A stretch of DNA of 64,000 bases from positions 558,001 to 622,000 of the forward strand of contig NC_082412.1 of the NCBI RefSeq assembly GCF_004011695.2, given 5' to 3'. This stretch comes from Ascochyta rabiei. Taxonomy: Eukaryota > Ascomycota > Dothideomycetes > Pleosporales > Didymellaceae. Positions within the stretch are counted from its first letter, which is position 1. Each line of letters begins with the position of its first letter. The notes beneath the pieces were generated by a model. It was given only the letters and a program-made list of their open reading frames with translations, did no database searches and had not been told where the DNA came from. Shown here in pieces: positions 44,293 through 54,099 of the stretch. Position numbers and translations under genes: made by a program.

Positions 44293-46060
44293 CTCCTAGG
44301 CAGCAGCCTTTATGGCAGGAACCTAAGCTACTTTGTTAGATAATATAGAGGAGAAGTTATAGATAAGGCTAAGATAATAAGAATGCTTACTATAGGCTTA
44401 AATCCCTATTGCAGTTAACTTCTACCTTTACTAACTTGCTAAACTAAGCTTAAGGATTACCTAATAGGCGAATTATTCTAAGAGGCTAAGTAAGTACACC
44501 TCGCAAGTTATTATAATTTTAAATTATAGTTAGAAGTACTATTAAAGAAGATTAAACTAATAGGATAATAGATCCTTAACTGTATATAGGTATACACCTA
44601 TAAGCTTAATAAATACTATTACTTACTAAAGTGTAAGGGGTAACTAGTAGTTAGAGGCAACTAACAACAAAATATAACCTCTTAAGGCACTTACGCAGCT
44701 ACGCTTGCGAGCTAACTATTTTAAATAATAATAGCAATTGTAGCTTACTATAATATAGAGCTAAAATAATATAATCTTATAAACGCGTTTGTCTATACAA
44801 TAATAGATTAAGAGGTTTATATTAAAATACCCTAAGGCTACTAAAAGCCTAGAATGATTCTATAAATAGACAAGGCGTTATACAGTCTCTATATCTTCTT
44901 ACTCCTCTAGTAGAAAGTATTTACTACAACGCTTAAGGCACTAGGGTTCTAGATTGTACCCTTTAAACTGTGCTGCCTAATTAGAGATAGATTTATTTTT
45001 TTCTTCTATGTTAATAATATTATACTTGCGTACTATAGAGATAAGGATCATAAAGTTTAAGAAGTAATTAGATACTTATAAAACAGTTATAAATTTACTT
45101 AAGGAGACAACCTTTAGTAGTTCCTTAGTATAGAAATTATCTAAGAAAGAGTAGATTAATAGATCTAACTATTATAAGCCGTATACTTAGACAAGATTAG
45201 CTACTTAGCTAATAGGTAGGATATTTAACACAATACTCCTATAGCAGTAATAGAACTTTAGCTAAGGAAGAGTCTAGCAGCGCTAGTAGAAATTAATAAA
45301 TATTAACGTAAGATTAGGTTGTTGCTTTTTGCTGCAGTTACTATAAGGCTAGACATTGCTTTTACTACCTTACAACTAGCTTACTTTCTAATAGATCTAG
45401 GAGCTAAGCACTATAACGCTGTAGATTAGGTACTACTATACCTCTAAGATACTAAACAACAAGCCCTATAACTAGGAGGAGCTAAAGGACTACAAATTGT
45501 AAGTAACGCTTTATTTGTAGATTATAATCTGGATTGTAAAAGTTTACAAGAATATACTATAAGACTATGTAGTAGACTTATTACATAGAGAGCTAATAAG
45601 TAAGACACAGTTACTACATAAACTTCTAAAGCAGAGCTACTAGCTCTCTTATAAGTAGCTAAAGAAGTACTCTTTATATTAAGACTGCTCTATAAACTCT
45701 AAATAAAAATAGACACGCGCACTATTACGATCTAGTGTAATAATAAGAAAACTATACGCTTAGTACTAGAGAAAGTTTCCTATCTATAAACTAAACTTTA
45801 ACATGTAGATATCTACAACTATTAGATTAAGTAAGAAGTATCTAAGGTTATAATTAAGATGGAATTTATTTAGTTAGTAAATATAATCGCAGACAGCATA
45901 ACGAAGTTCCTACCAGCAAATAAATAGGAGGGTTTCCTTTAATAACTTAGCCTAGCTATTACAGAGCTAGTATAAATAATAAATACTGTACCTCTTTATG
46001 TAATTTAAGAGTGACTTAAAGACTATATATTTACATAAATACTAGCTTAATAAAGATCTA
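44293..46060 (+). pseudogene. copia-2 reverse transcriptase and RNase H, decayed
   Basis: Plus-strand RT resuming after gypsy-2: YNLINAFVYTIID-EVYIKIP near 44770-44830, KALYSLY (ALYGLK-like) near 44870, and the catalytic box at 45007-45018 reading Y-V-N-N. RNase H follows: VSNALFVDYNLDCKSLQEYT near 45495-45560, TSKAELLALL (active-site Glu kept) near 45615-45650, and ADSITKFLPANK near 45890-45930. It ends just before the polypurine tract and 3' LTR. Heavy TAG/TAA load. Confidence 0.9.
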
Positions 46061-46073
46061 AGCTAAGGGGGTG
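46061..46073 (+). promoter_or_regulatory. copia-2 polypurine tract
   Basis: AGCTAAGGGGGTG directly before the 3' LTR; the same tract is seen at copia-1 on the opposite strand. Confidence 0.82.
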
Positions 46074-46246
46074 TGTTAGATAGAATAAGCTCTAGCAAGG
46101 TTAGATCTGAACAATTGAGCAGGGACCAATAGGCTTAGCACACCAGCAAAGAACCTAAATCTTACTAAACACAGGGGAACAGGAACATACAACAATTATT
46201 AATATTATTAATTTACCTTATTACACATTATTTATACTATCTAATA
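46074..46246 (+). repeat. copia-2 3' LTR
   Basis: 173 bp, TGTTAGATAG...CTATCTAATA, followed by TAACA (46247-46251), the altered TSD. Confidence 0.93.
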
Positions 46247-46251
46247 TAACA

Positions 46252-47321
46252 ACCTCTTTACTATAAACGCTAAGCTCTACTTTACCTAGCGTAATTTTAA
46301 GTAGTACATCTAAGTATACGTTCCTGTTCTAGCCCTAAATTCCTAACTAATAGTAGCTAAGGTATTAGTGCGTGCTGGTAACGCCTATATTAAGACGCTT
46401 AGTACCTAGGGTGTAGGTAGTAACAAGGCTAACTAGGGGCGTTAGCCTGTCTATTACTATAATTTACCCCTTTATTACTGCTGTAGGTCTTCCTTTCTAA
46501 TACAACATTTTTACTAGGTGCCTACTATAAGCACTAGCAGGTGTATAAGGCTGCGCTTAACCTAGCCCTAGCTAACCCTACAGTAGTAAAGCAGTTAACC
46601 TCCTCTTACACTGCCTGTTCCCCTGCTAAGCCTAGTACCTAGGTTACTCTGCCTGCTACGCTGTTATCTAGGCGTTATAGCAGTAACTAGCTAAAGACCT
46701 ACCTCTAATAGTTTATAGCTACTACAGGGTTAGCCTTCTAGTTCTAGACTAAACATATAAACTGTATGGTAGTAGTCTAGGCCTATACTACTATAAGAAT
46801 TTCTGTCTATATTAGGTATACAGCTAACCTAATTTAAAGGATACTATAGACTAAGTTAAGCGCCTACTTACTACGCTCTACTGCTGTCTAGAGTACGCCC
46901 TGTTATCCTACTTATCCTACTACTGCTGCTCTAACTCCGCTAACAAGTGCTGCTTGTCTATCTGCTAGCTCTGCTTGTTACCCTGCTGTTACTACTCTCC
47001 CTCTTCTGTAAAGTTGCCTACGCCCCTATGCTAGCGCTGCTCTCCCTTTCTTATAAGGTCCTCTACGCCCCTATCTTATTACTTCTTCTTCTCCCCTATA
47101 GAGCTCTGTACGCCTACCTACTATTACTACTTACCTTCCTCTATAAAGCTGCGCACGCTAACTGTAATTTCAAGAAGATATTATAGTTAACGCGTAGCAG
47201 CACTATTAAGGCAGATATAGGGGGTAATAATAATAACTATAAGGTTAACTGCTACTGCTGTATTACGCAGAACTAGACCCTAGACATAGCTACTACTGCT
47301 TGTTGTTTCCTATCTATAGAC
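46252..47321 (+). other. Repetitive Leu/Cys/Tyr-type tract, no recognised gene
   Basis: Continues the sequence cut by copia-2. CT-rich on the plus strand and without a recognised domain. At 46947-47186 an 80-codon open frame starts MLLVYLLALLVTLLLL and contains three or four degenerate repeats of about 48 bp carrying [KR]-[VA]-x-YAP-type motifs. In another frame the same repeats read as Ser/Pro-rich. It could be the low-complexity end of the Cys-motif ORF at 31921-31965 or just a minisatellite. I do not regard it as an established gene. Confidence 0.4.
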
Positions 47322-47336
47322 AACACTATATTTTTT
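47322..47336. repeat. TSD of non-autonomous retroposon copy 2 (left)
   Basis: AACACTATATTTTTT, repeated exactly at 48223-48237. The left copy runs into an 18-T tract (47331-47348), so the precise junction is ambiguous. Confidence 0.88.
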
Positions 47337-48222
47337 TTTTTTTTTTTTAACTAAACAACAACTTTTCATAGTTGGAGAAAGGTTAATTTCCATCGATTTT
47401 TTATCCCAATATTACGAACATGCCTTCCTAACATCTATTTCTAGTGTCTGTTTTGTAGTGCAGGCGCTAGAACAGGCGCGCTAGCTATTATAAGCTGAAC
47501 AGAGTGGTTATCTAGTCTTAGTTAAGATAAAATCTCTGCAATGGCCTGTGCGCTTGAAGATTTAGACCAGTTAAAGGCATAACAAACAGAGAACTCCTAG
47601 CTATAGCTATTGCCTGCCTAGTAATTGCTACACAGCTATTACCTTATTACGAATACCCCCTTCTATTATAACTAGCTATACCAACCTCCTATACCTAGAC
47701 AAAATCGACTAAGCAACGGCCTAAACCTACCCCTAATACGAACACTATATTAACAAAGCAACAGCTCTCTCCTTAGGCCTATAGATACCTGCTGCCTTAG
47801 TAAAGTAGCAGGTCTATATCCCTAGCTATATCCTACAAAATCGACTAAGCAACAGCTTAAACACCCCTAGTAGTCTACTACTAGCAATAGTAATAGACAA
47901 ACAAACAACAACAACAATAACAACAATGCAAAGACTGTCGACTGCAATAGTAATAGCTAGCAATAGACAACAAACAACAAACGCTAGAACTACCTACTTG
48001 TAGGATGGTTCTACACAACCCTAATTTAACAGGGCAACGGCTCTTCTTAACAAACTAGGGCACAGGCCCTTACTTTTGGACTACGAACACACATTTACTA
48101 TCCCTTTAAAGAAACACACTCCTTAAATTACTAGAGCAGCTTAGCTGCTCTCGTCTTATATAGTCTTAGACTCACACAGGACGTTAAACTTATTAATTAA
48201 TTAATTAATTAATTAATCAATT
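47337..48222 (+). mobile_element. Non-autonomous retroposon copy 2 (SINE-like, LINE 3' tail)
   Basis: About 886 bp, clearly homologous to 18484-19405 from ACTTTTCATAGTT to the TTAA tail. Compared with copy 1 it lacks one GCAACGGCT unit, has a shorter CAA run and a longer TTAA tail, and its 5' end differs. It is flanked by a 15-bp TSD. No coding capacity is visible. RIP damage is light, with many CA and TG dinucleotides left. Confidence 0.87.
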
Positions 48223-48237
48223 AACACTATATTTTTT

Positions 48238-49006
48238 AAGTCCTAAGGCTTACTGCTAGTTGCCTAGTGGTGTGTGTATAAGGCGGTGGCGTGCTGTTAC
48301 TATAAGGTCCCTAAGCTCTTCTACGCTGGGCCTACGCTGGCAAAAGGGTAGGGGGTACCCCAGGGATGGGTAGGGGTTAAATACGGTCTGCACGGACATT
48401 AGGTAGGGGTAGGGTAGAGGTAGGGTCTACATAGGGTAGGGGTAGGGTAGGGTCTGCACAAATATTAGGTAGAGGTAGGGTAGAGGTACCTCTAGCGTGG
48501 GGTAGGGGTAGGGTACGGTCTGCACAGACTAGGGTTAGAGGTTAGGTATAGTAGGGCTAGGTAGAGGTTAGGTAGGGGTAGGGTAGGGTAGGTTAAAGTT
48601 ACCTAATCTTCTATTATACTACAGACAACATGCTTAATAATATGCTACTTAGAAATGCTGTATGCACACAGAACCTAATTATAAAAGATTTAAATAGAAG
48701 ACAGAATTCTTAGATTTTCTCTATTTATAGCAGCTATTTTATTACAGAACTATGTATCTTAATACTATAGTAGCCTTACTCTCTTTTACAGCCGCTGTTC
48801 TTACTAAGATAGAGTTAATAAACTAGGATTTTTAGTACTACTACTGTGTTACTCTTCTTCTATAACCTTTTCTGTGCTAAAGTAAGAGAATCCTTTAGAA
48901 TTATAATCTAGCGTATTGTAATAGTAGATAACCTATACTGTTAGTCCCTTATTATGTCTCTAGCTGTATTTAATACCTATTTAACTCTAACTTCTGTTAT
49001 TAGTAC
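48238..49006. repeat. G-rich TAGGG-like block (48340-48600) and AT-rich spacer
   Basis: Between about 48340 and 48600 the plus strand is dominated by GGTAGGGGTAGGGTAGAGG-type runs, punctuated by a diverged GTCTGCAC segment at about 80-120 bp spacing. At least three larger units can be discerned. The G-runs of 3-5 bases are dense enough for G-quadruplex formation. 48610-49006 is AT-rich with no recognisable gene. Confidence 0.8.
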
Positions 49007-49287
49007 TGTTAGTATAACTTTAACTACATAAGTATAAGGCAGACTTTATAAGCATAAAAGTAGCAATCTGGTAAACTAATAGATTTAAAAGAGGAGTGAA
49101 CAAAATAGCAGACAGCGAGCTACAAGAGGGTAGAGAGAGAGACCTACTTATAGTAGTAAGGCCTATACTCTCTACAAGTAAAAGTAAAGGTAAGTAAAGA
49201 AAGGTTCTACTAGGTTTAATAGAATCTGCTAGTAGGTTGTAACACATACTAGTAGGTTACCATCTTACCTTAGTAAAAGTCCTAAAA
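49007..49287 (-). repeat. gypsy-5 3' LTR
   Basis: Direct repeat of 56987-57258 with a small indel near its start. An open frame of 75 codons on the minus strand (49020-49247) falls wholly within the LTR and is not a gene. Confidence 0.8.
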
Positions 49288-51300
49288 TGTGCCCCTCCTT
49301 ATAAATAGCAAAGTCTCTTAAGCTAAAGTCTATGTACAAGTAACTGTAAGAGTCTAATACTAACACTTTTTTAAGTAAGGGAAAAAAATAAAAGAAAGTA
49401 AAAGAGGATATAGAAATCCTGTGTAATAATCTATTAGTAGTTAGAGTGTAATTAAGGTATATGCCTTTAGTAGTATTATCTAGGTCTCCCTAAATCCTTA
49501 TACAAAAAAACAATCTCTAAGATTTTTTCTACTACACAAACCCTACAACGTAATAATTGTACCTCTTCCTGTTTAGAGCTTATATAAGGGAGTAGTGCAA
49601 AAAGATTTATCAATTTCGTAGAGCTAGATTTATCCTTAACTTTAAGGTTAACCTTTGTTAATAGTTAATTACTAAACTGTAGCAGCCTAAGGGCGAGCTT
49701 GAGCAGGTCTAGATTATATTTAACGTGTCTTTAGGCGTGTTTTTAACCTATAAAGGAGCCTGTTGAAAGCAGCCTAATATTCTGTTAAGTAATATATCTG
49801 CTTTTATTAGCGTATCTTATTTTAACTAGATTTATTAAGATTTCTAAACTAGCTGTTATTAAAGGTGTCTTCTAGGCGAGGCTCCTAGTCTGTTAGCATT
49901 TAGGGTGCTAGTATAACTATTTGTTAGGATTGTTATAGTGAAACAAGAAAGCGTTGTAGTAGTTAAGATGTTACTTAGCAGGTTCCTAGGTAGGTTTAGG
50001 GTTATTAGACTATTTAACAAGGTATTCCTATATACTGCGTTACTTTCTACAATTAAAGAATAGGTTAACGTACTATTCTTAAGAGACTAAACCCTAGTTG
50101 TTAGTAACCTCTATAGGTGTTAGTTTAGGTAGTGCTTAATCTAGTAGACTGTCTTAGCTTGTTTCCCTAAGCAAGTTAGGGTAAAATACTAGAAATACGC
50201 CTTTTAATATTATATCTGTAGGTAGGTATAGCTTATATACAGCTCTTTTATATATAATATAGGTAACTAAGTATAGCCTAGTATACTTATATTCTAGTTT
50301 TTTTAAAGGCTAGGTAGTATTCTAGTTGCGTGTAGAAACCTAAACTAGGTTACCAACTACGTATTTTAGAGTCTGTTAGCAATAAGCATTAGCTTAGGCC
50401 TGTTGTTCTTATTGTGCCTAGGTAAGCTAAATCCTTAAATATTCTAGAAGGTTAGCGTAGGTGTAGAGTAACTTATTAGCGCACAAGATTTAGTCTTTAG
50501 CTTTTTTTAATAATAGTTCTATTTAGGTATAGTCTTTACTAGGGTGTATACTACTATAAGGATAATACCTAAGATCTATAAAGAAAGGTGTAAGTCTAGT
50601 AGACATATTAATAGTGTTAGTAGCTTAAAACTTAGCAACATATAGCTATGCAGCCTAATAATTTTATATATAGTTAACGTACTTTCGCAAATAGATTTTA
50701 AGGCTTTAATTAGCTTATTTAGTTTAACTATTAGTTTGTAGATAATAAGAAGGTAATAGCTTAGCTAAGATTTATAGGCGTTTGCAAACCTGTTTCTAGA
50801 ATTCGTTTATAAAGGAAGTACCTTAATTAGATATAATAGTACGCAGGAGTCTATAGAGGCAAAAGCTTCTTATAAAGTAGTAAGCAAATTCCTTTAAAGA
50901 GCAGCTAACTAATAGAAAGAAGTATTGCTGCTTAGTAAGGCAATCTACTATAATAAGCAGGTTTGTGTATAATTAGCTGTTAAGAGATAAAGCTAGTAAT
51001 TTTAAATTTAGTCTACAGAGATATGTAACCACCTAGCGTTAGGGATTAGTAGGGGTTTAGGGAAACCATTATAGGCTTCCTAGGAAGGCCTTACGCATTT
51101 ACACACCGCGCAAGCTTAGTAATATTTTTAATAGACTAAGGTATGCTATACTAATAGTAGCGCCTAATTATTAGATAAAAAGTAGCTTTAGAACCTTTAT
51201 AGCCTGTAATCTTGTAGTTATAGCATAAGTTAAATATCTAGTATTATAATTATGCGTTAGGGGGTATATAGAGCTAAATCTTGTCTACGAACAGGCGTCT
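49288..51300 (-). pseudogene. gypsy-5 integrase and 3' region, decayed
   Basis: The minus strand reads an integrase core at about 50650-51100: LLIIVDCLTKQQYFF, RTIISN-GTSFINEF (second Asp reads Asn) and SYYLQTNS-TKQANQSLKIYL (the Glu reads Lys, the His Tyr). The C-terminal domain and non-coding 3' region extend to the LTR at 49287. All three alterations follow the TGR-to-TAR pattern. Confidence 0.8.
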
Positions 51301-51699
51301 AGAGGAGCCTTTACTAATAGAGTGACAGTTCGCTAGAGAGATGTAGTAGCTGTTTTTGCAGAACTAGGAGCTTAGTTTGTAGTTGTTTTTATTTAGGGTA
51401 GAAAAGATTTTCTATGTAGCTGTATTAGTTGCGTATACGTTAGTAAGCATGTCTTTAGTAGATTAGTAATCTTCTAGATATAGTAGTAAATCTAGTAATA
51501 ATATCCTATAAACGTTGTCTATTAGGTTAAAGTTATCTTCTAAGTTATTAGGCTCTACTAAGGTTGTCTAAGTGGCGCAGAACGTTGTTATTGCCTAAGC
51601 TTCTAGTAAGATAAATTCAGGTTGTTTGCTAGTATTAAGAGAGAGAGCCTGTAGAGTAGCTTTTATTATAGGCGTAACTCCTAGGTCTAGGTTATGTAG

Positions 51700-53400
51700 T
51701 CCTAGGATAATTTAGTGTGCGTCTAATAAATATTTGTCTTTTTTGTCCCTAGGGATGTCCTAAGGACGTTAGCTTAACGCATCTACTTTACTATTTATAG
51801 GTCTAGGTGCCTATATTATTTTAAAATTAAACTAGAAGAGAAATAGTAACTATTAAGCTTAGCATTAGTTAAGCTTGTTAGTCTTTATAAAGGTTTCTAG
51901 GTTCTTATAATCTATTATTACCTGTATTATATAAGGGGAGCCTATAAGTTCTAGTTCCTATTCTTTAAAGGCTTAAATAATAGCTATAAGTTCTATATTA
52001 TAGATATTATAATTATATTCTATAGATAGGTATTCTTTTAAGAAGAATGTAATAGGTTGCAGGTTACCTTTTTAATTCTGTTGCTTTATAATTCCTCCTG
52101 TAGCCTAGCTAGAAGAATTAGTATAAATAATAACTAGCTGTGTAGAATTAAAGTGTTAGAGTATAATATCTAGTTAGAAGGCGCTTTTTAAGGCATAAAA
52201 GGCGTCTTTATAGGCTTAGGTAGGCTTAAAGTCTTAGTACTAGAAAGAACGTTAGATTACTAAGGGATCTTTCTTAGAAGGTCTAGAAACAACAGTAGAT
52301 TTAACAGCTTAGGTTAAGGGAAGAGTAATTTACAAGTACCCTTTAATAAAATCTTAATAGAATCTAGTAAAACCTAGAAAGGAGAGATTGTTAGGTACTG
52401 TTTTAGGCATCTGCTAATTTTAGATAGCTTTAATTTTGTTAGGGTCTATTTGTACGCTGTTGTTAGTATAATTATACCTAAGAACTTAACGCGTTCCTTA
52501 TAGAGTTTTTATTTCTTTAGATCTACGTAGAATCCTTAATCTTTAAGTCTGCTAAGAACTTTCTTAACGTGTTCCTTGTGTTTAGCTAGGGAGTTAGAAA
52601 AGACTAGGACGTTATCTGAATATGCTATGCAGAATTATTTAAGGTATTTAAATAATAAGTTATTAATTACCAGCTCAAAGGTTACTAGGGTGTTATATAG
52701 TCTAAAGGGTATAACTTTGTACTAGTATATACCTTTCTATGTAGAAAATACTATAAGCTATTCTAAGCTAGGCTTTATCTAAATTCTATAAAAGGCGTAG
52801 ATAATATTAAATTTCAAGTATATATTTACCTAGTTAAGTCATGCTATAGTTTTGCGGAAAAATAGAATAGGATATTAGTCCTTAATAGTAGCGTTGTTAA
52901 GCTCCTAATAATCTACACAGACTTGCAGGCCCCCTCTAGGTTTAGCAACAATAAGCAGGTTATTTTAAGTAGGGGAGTTACAGCATTTAATAAAACCTTA
53001 GGCCTTATTTTCCTTAATATAGTGTTTAATAGCTTCTATTTGCTGTCTAGAGAAAGGTTAAAGGTAATAATTAGGAGGGTTTGTACCTAGTTTAAGCTTT
53101 ATCTTATAGTTAAAGTTACTATAGTTAGGAAGAGTTTTAGCAGCTTTGCTATTAAATGTTAGGATAAAGTTAGTGTATTTCTTTAGTTCTTTAGAGGTAA
53201 GTAAGTTAGAAAAGGGCAGGTCCTAACTTAATTAGAAGAATTTGTTAAAATTAGCATCTGCTAAAGCGCGTCTAGTAGTTATAACTTAAAGTCTTTATAG
53301 TAAGATAAGGGAGTAATTAGTACATTTCCTATATAGACTTACTACAGTAGCTAATATAATATAGATATTATATGTCCTTTGTACTATATAAGTATAAGGT
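51700..53400 (-). pseudogene. gypsy-5 reverse transcriptase and RNase H, decayed
   Basis: Minus-strand RT with KGIYQYKVIPFRLYN near 52700-52750 and the catalytic box at 52611-52622 reading Y-S-D-N, then VLVFSNSLAKHKEHVKKVL and DLKK-KLYKERVKFLGII near 52500-52560. RNase H reaches about 51830, with the IDYKNLETF motif (usually TDHKNL) near 51900. Stops and Asp-to-Asn changes make it inactive. Confidence 0.87.
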
Positions 53401-53699
53401 AATCTAGGAAGTATAGACTTGGGTTAAGTAGATTGCCCTTTATAGTGGTTGCTGGAACTAGGTTTTAGTAGTAGCAGGAGCTTAGCATCTAGCAGGGAAC
53501 CTTTGCAAAGTAGGGCAGGGGTTTAAGTAGTTAAGTTGCAGTGCTGTAAGCAATACTTGTCTGCAAAGGTAATAGAGCAGTTTTACTAGGAAATAGTAGG
53601 GTTATAAATAGCCCTCTACCTAAATCTAAGGATTAGGTAAAAAGATCTATAATTATTTATAATATAGGCGCTAGTACGCTTAAGGTGTAAGTAAATTTT

Positions 53700-53960
53700 A
53701 AAGTAATATTCTACTTAATATGTAATAGTTTCTGTAGGTTTACTGTTGTATCCCTAACAGATAATAGGTGTTATTAGAGGAATAAGCTAAAGGGCGCCTG
53801 TTTTCTTTAAGAAGGTGTTAGAGATAAAGCTAGTGTTAGCGCTATTATCTGCTAGTATGCAGACACTGTAAGGGGCGTTTTTGTTACAGCCTAAGAAATC
53901 CTAGAAAGCTAATTAGCTGCCTGTCTAAATAGGTTTCTTAGTAGTTATCTAGGTGGTATT
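53700..53960 (-). pseudogene. gypsy-5 aspartic protease, decayed
   Basis: The minus strand reads VCILADNSANTSFI near 53838-53870, where the retropepsin triad D[ST]G appears as D-N-S. It lies between the knuckle and the RT as expected. Boundaries are approximate. Confidence 0.6.
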
Positions 53961-54099
53961 AACCTAACAAATAATTAGGCTAGCCTTAGTAGTGTCTAAA
54001 TAGGGTATAAAAGGGTTAAAAGAGCACACTTATTAGGAAACAGTCCTTAGGTAGTAACCATTATCTAAGGTACCTAGTTATCTAAATTAGAGGCGTATT

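Larger units (their letters stand above)
31968..46246 (+). mobile_element. copia-2, Ty1/copia retrotransposon with two nested insertions
   Basis: Two 173-bp LTRs (31968-32140, 46074-46246) in direct orientation, with TGTTAGATAG...CTATCTAATA ends, frame a plus-strand copia element. Removing pogo-A4 and gypsy-2 with their TSDs leaves about 5.1 kb, a normal copia length. Order: 5' LTR, gag (split by pogo-A4), integrase, (gypsy-2), RT, RNase H, polypurine tract AAGCTAAGGGGGTG, 3' LTR. Related to copia-1 by its integrase and RT but with its own LTR. Confidence 0.93.

Noticed and set aside
48340..48600. True telomere array
   Set aside because: The G-rich runs are irregular, mixed with other segments and embedded between transposons, so this is not a terminal TTAGGG array.
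49020..49247. Open 75-codon frame on the minus strand
   Set aside because: It falls entirely inside the gypsy-5 LTR and its counterpart in the other LTR is not conserved as protein.
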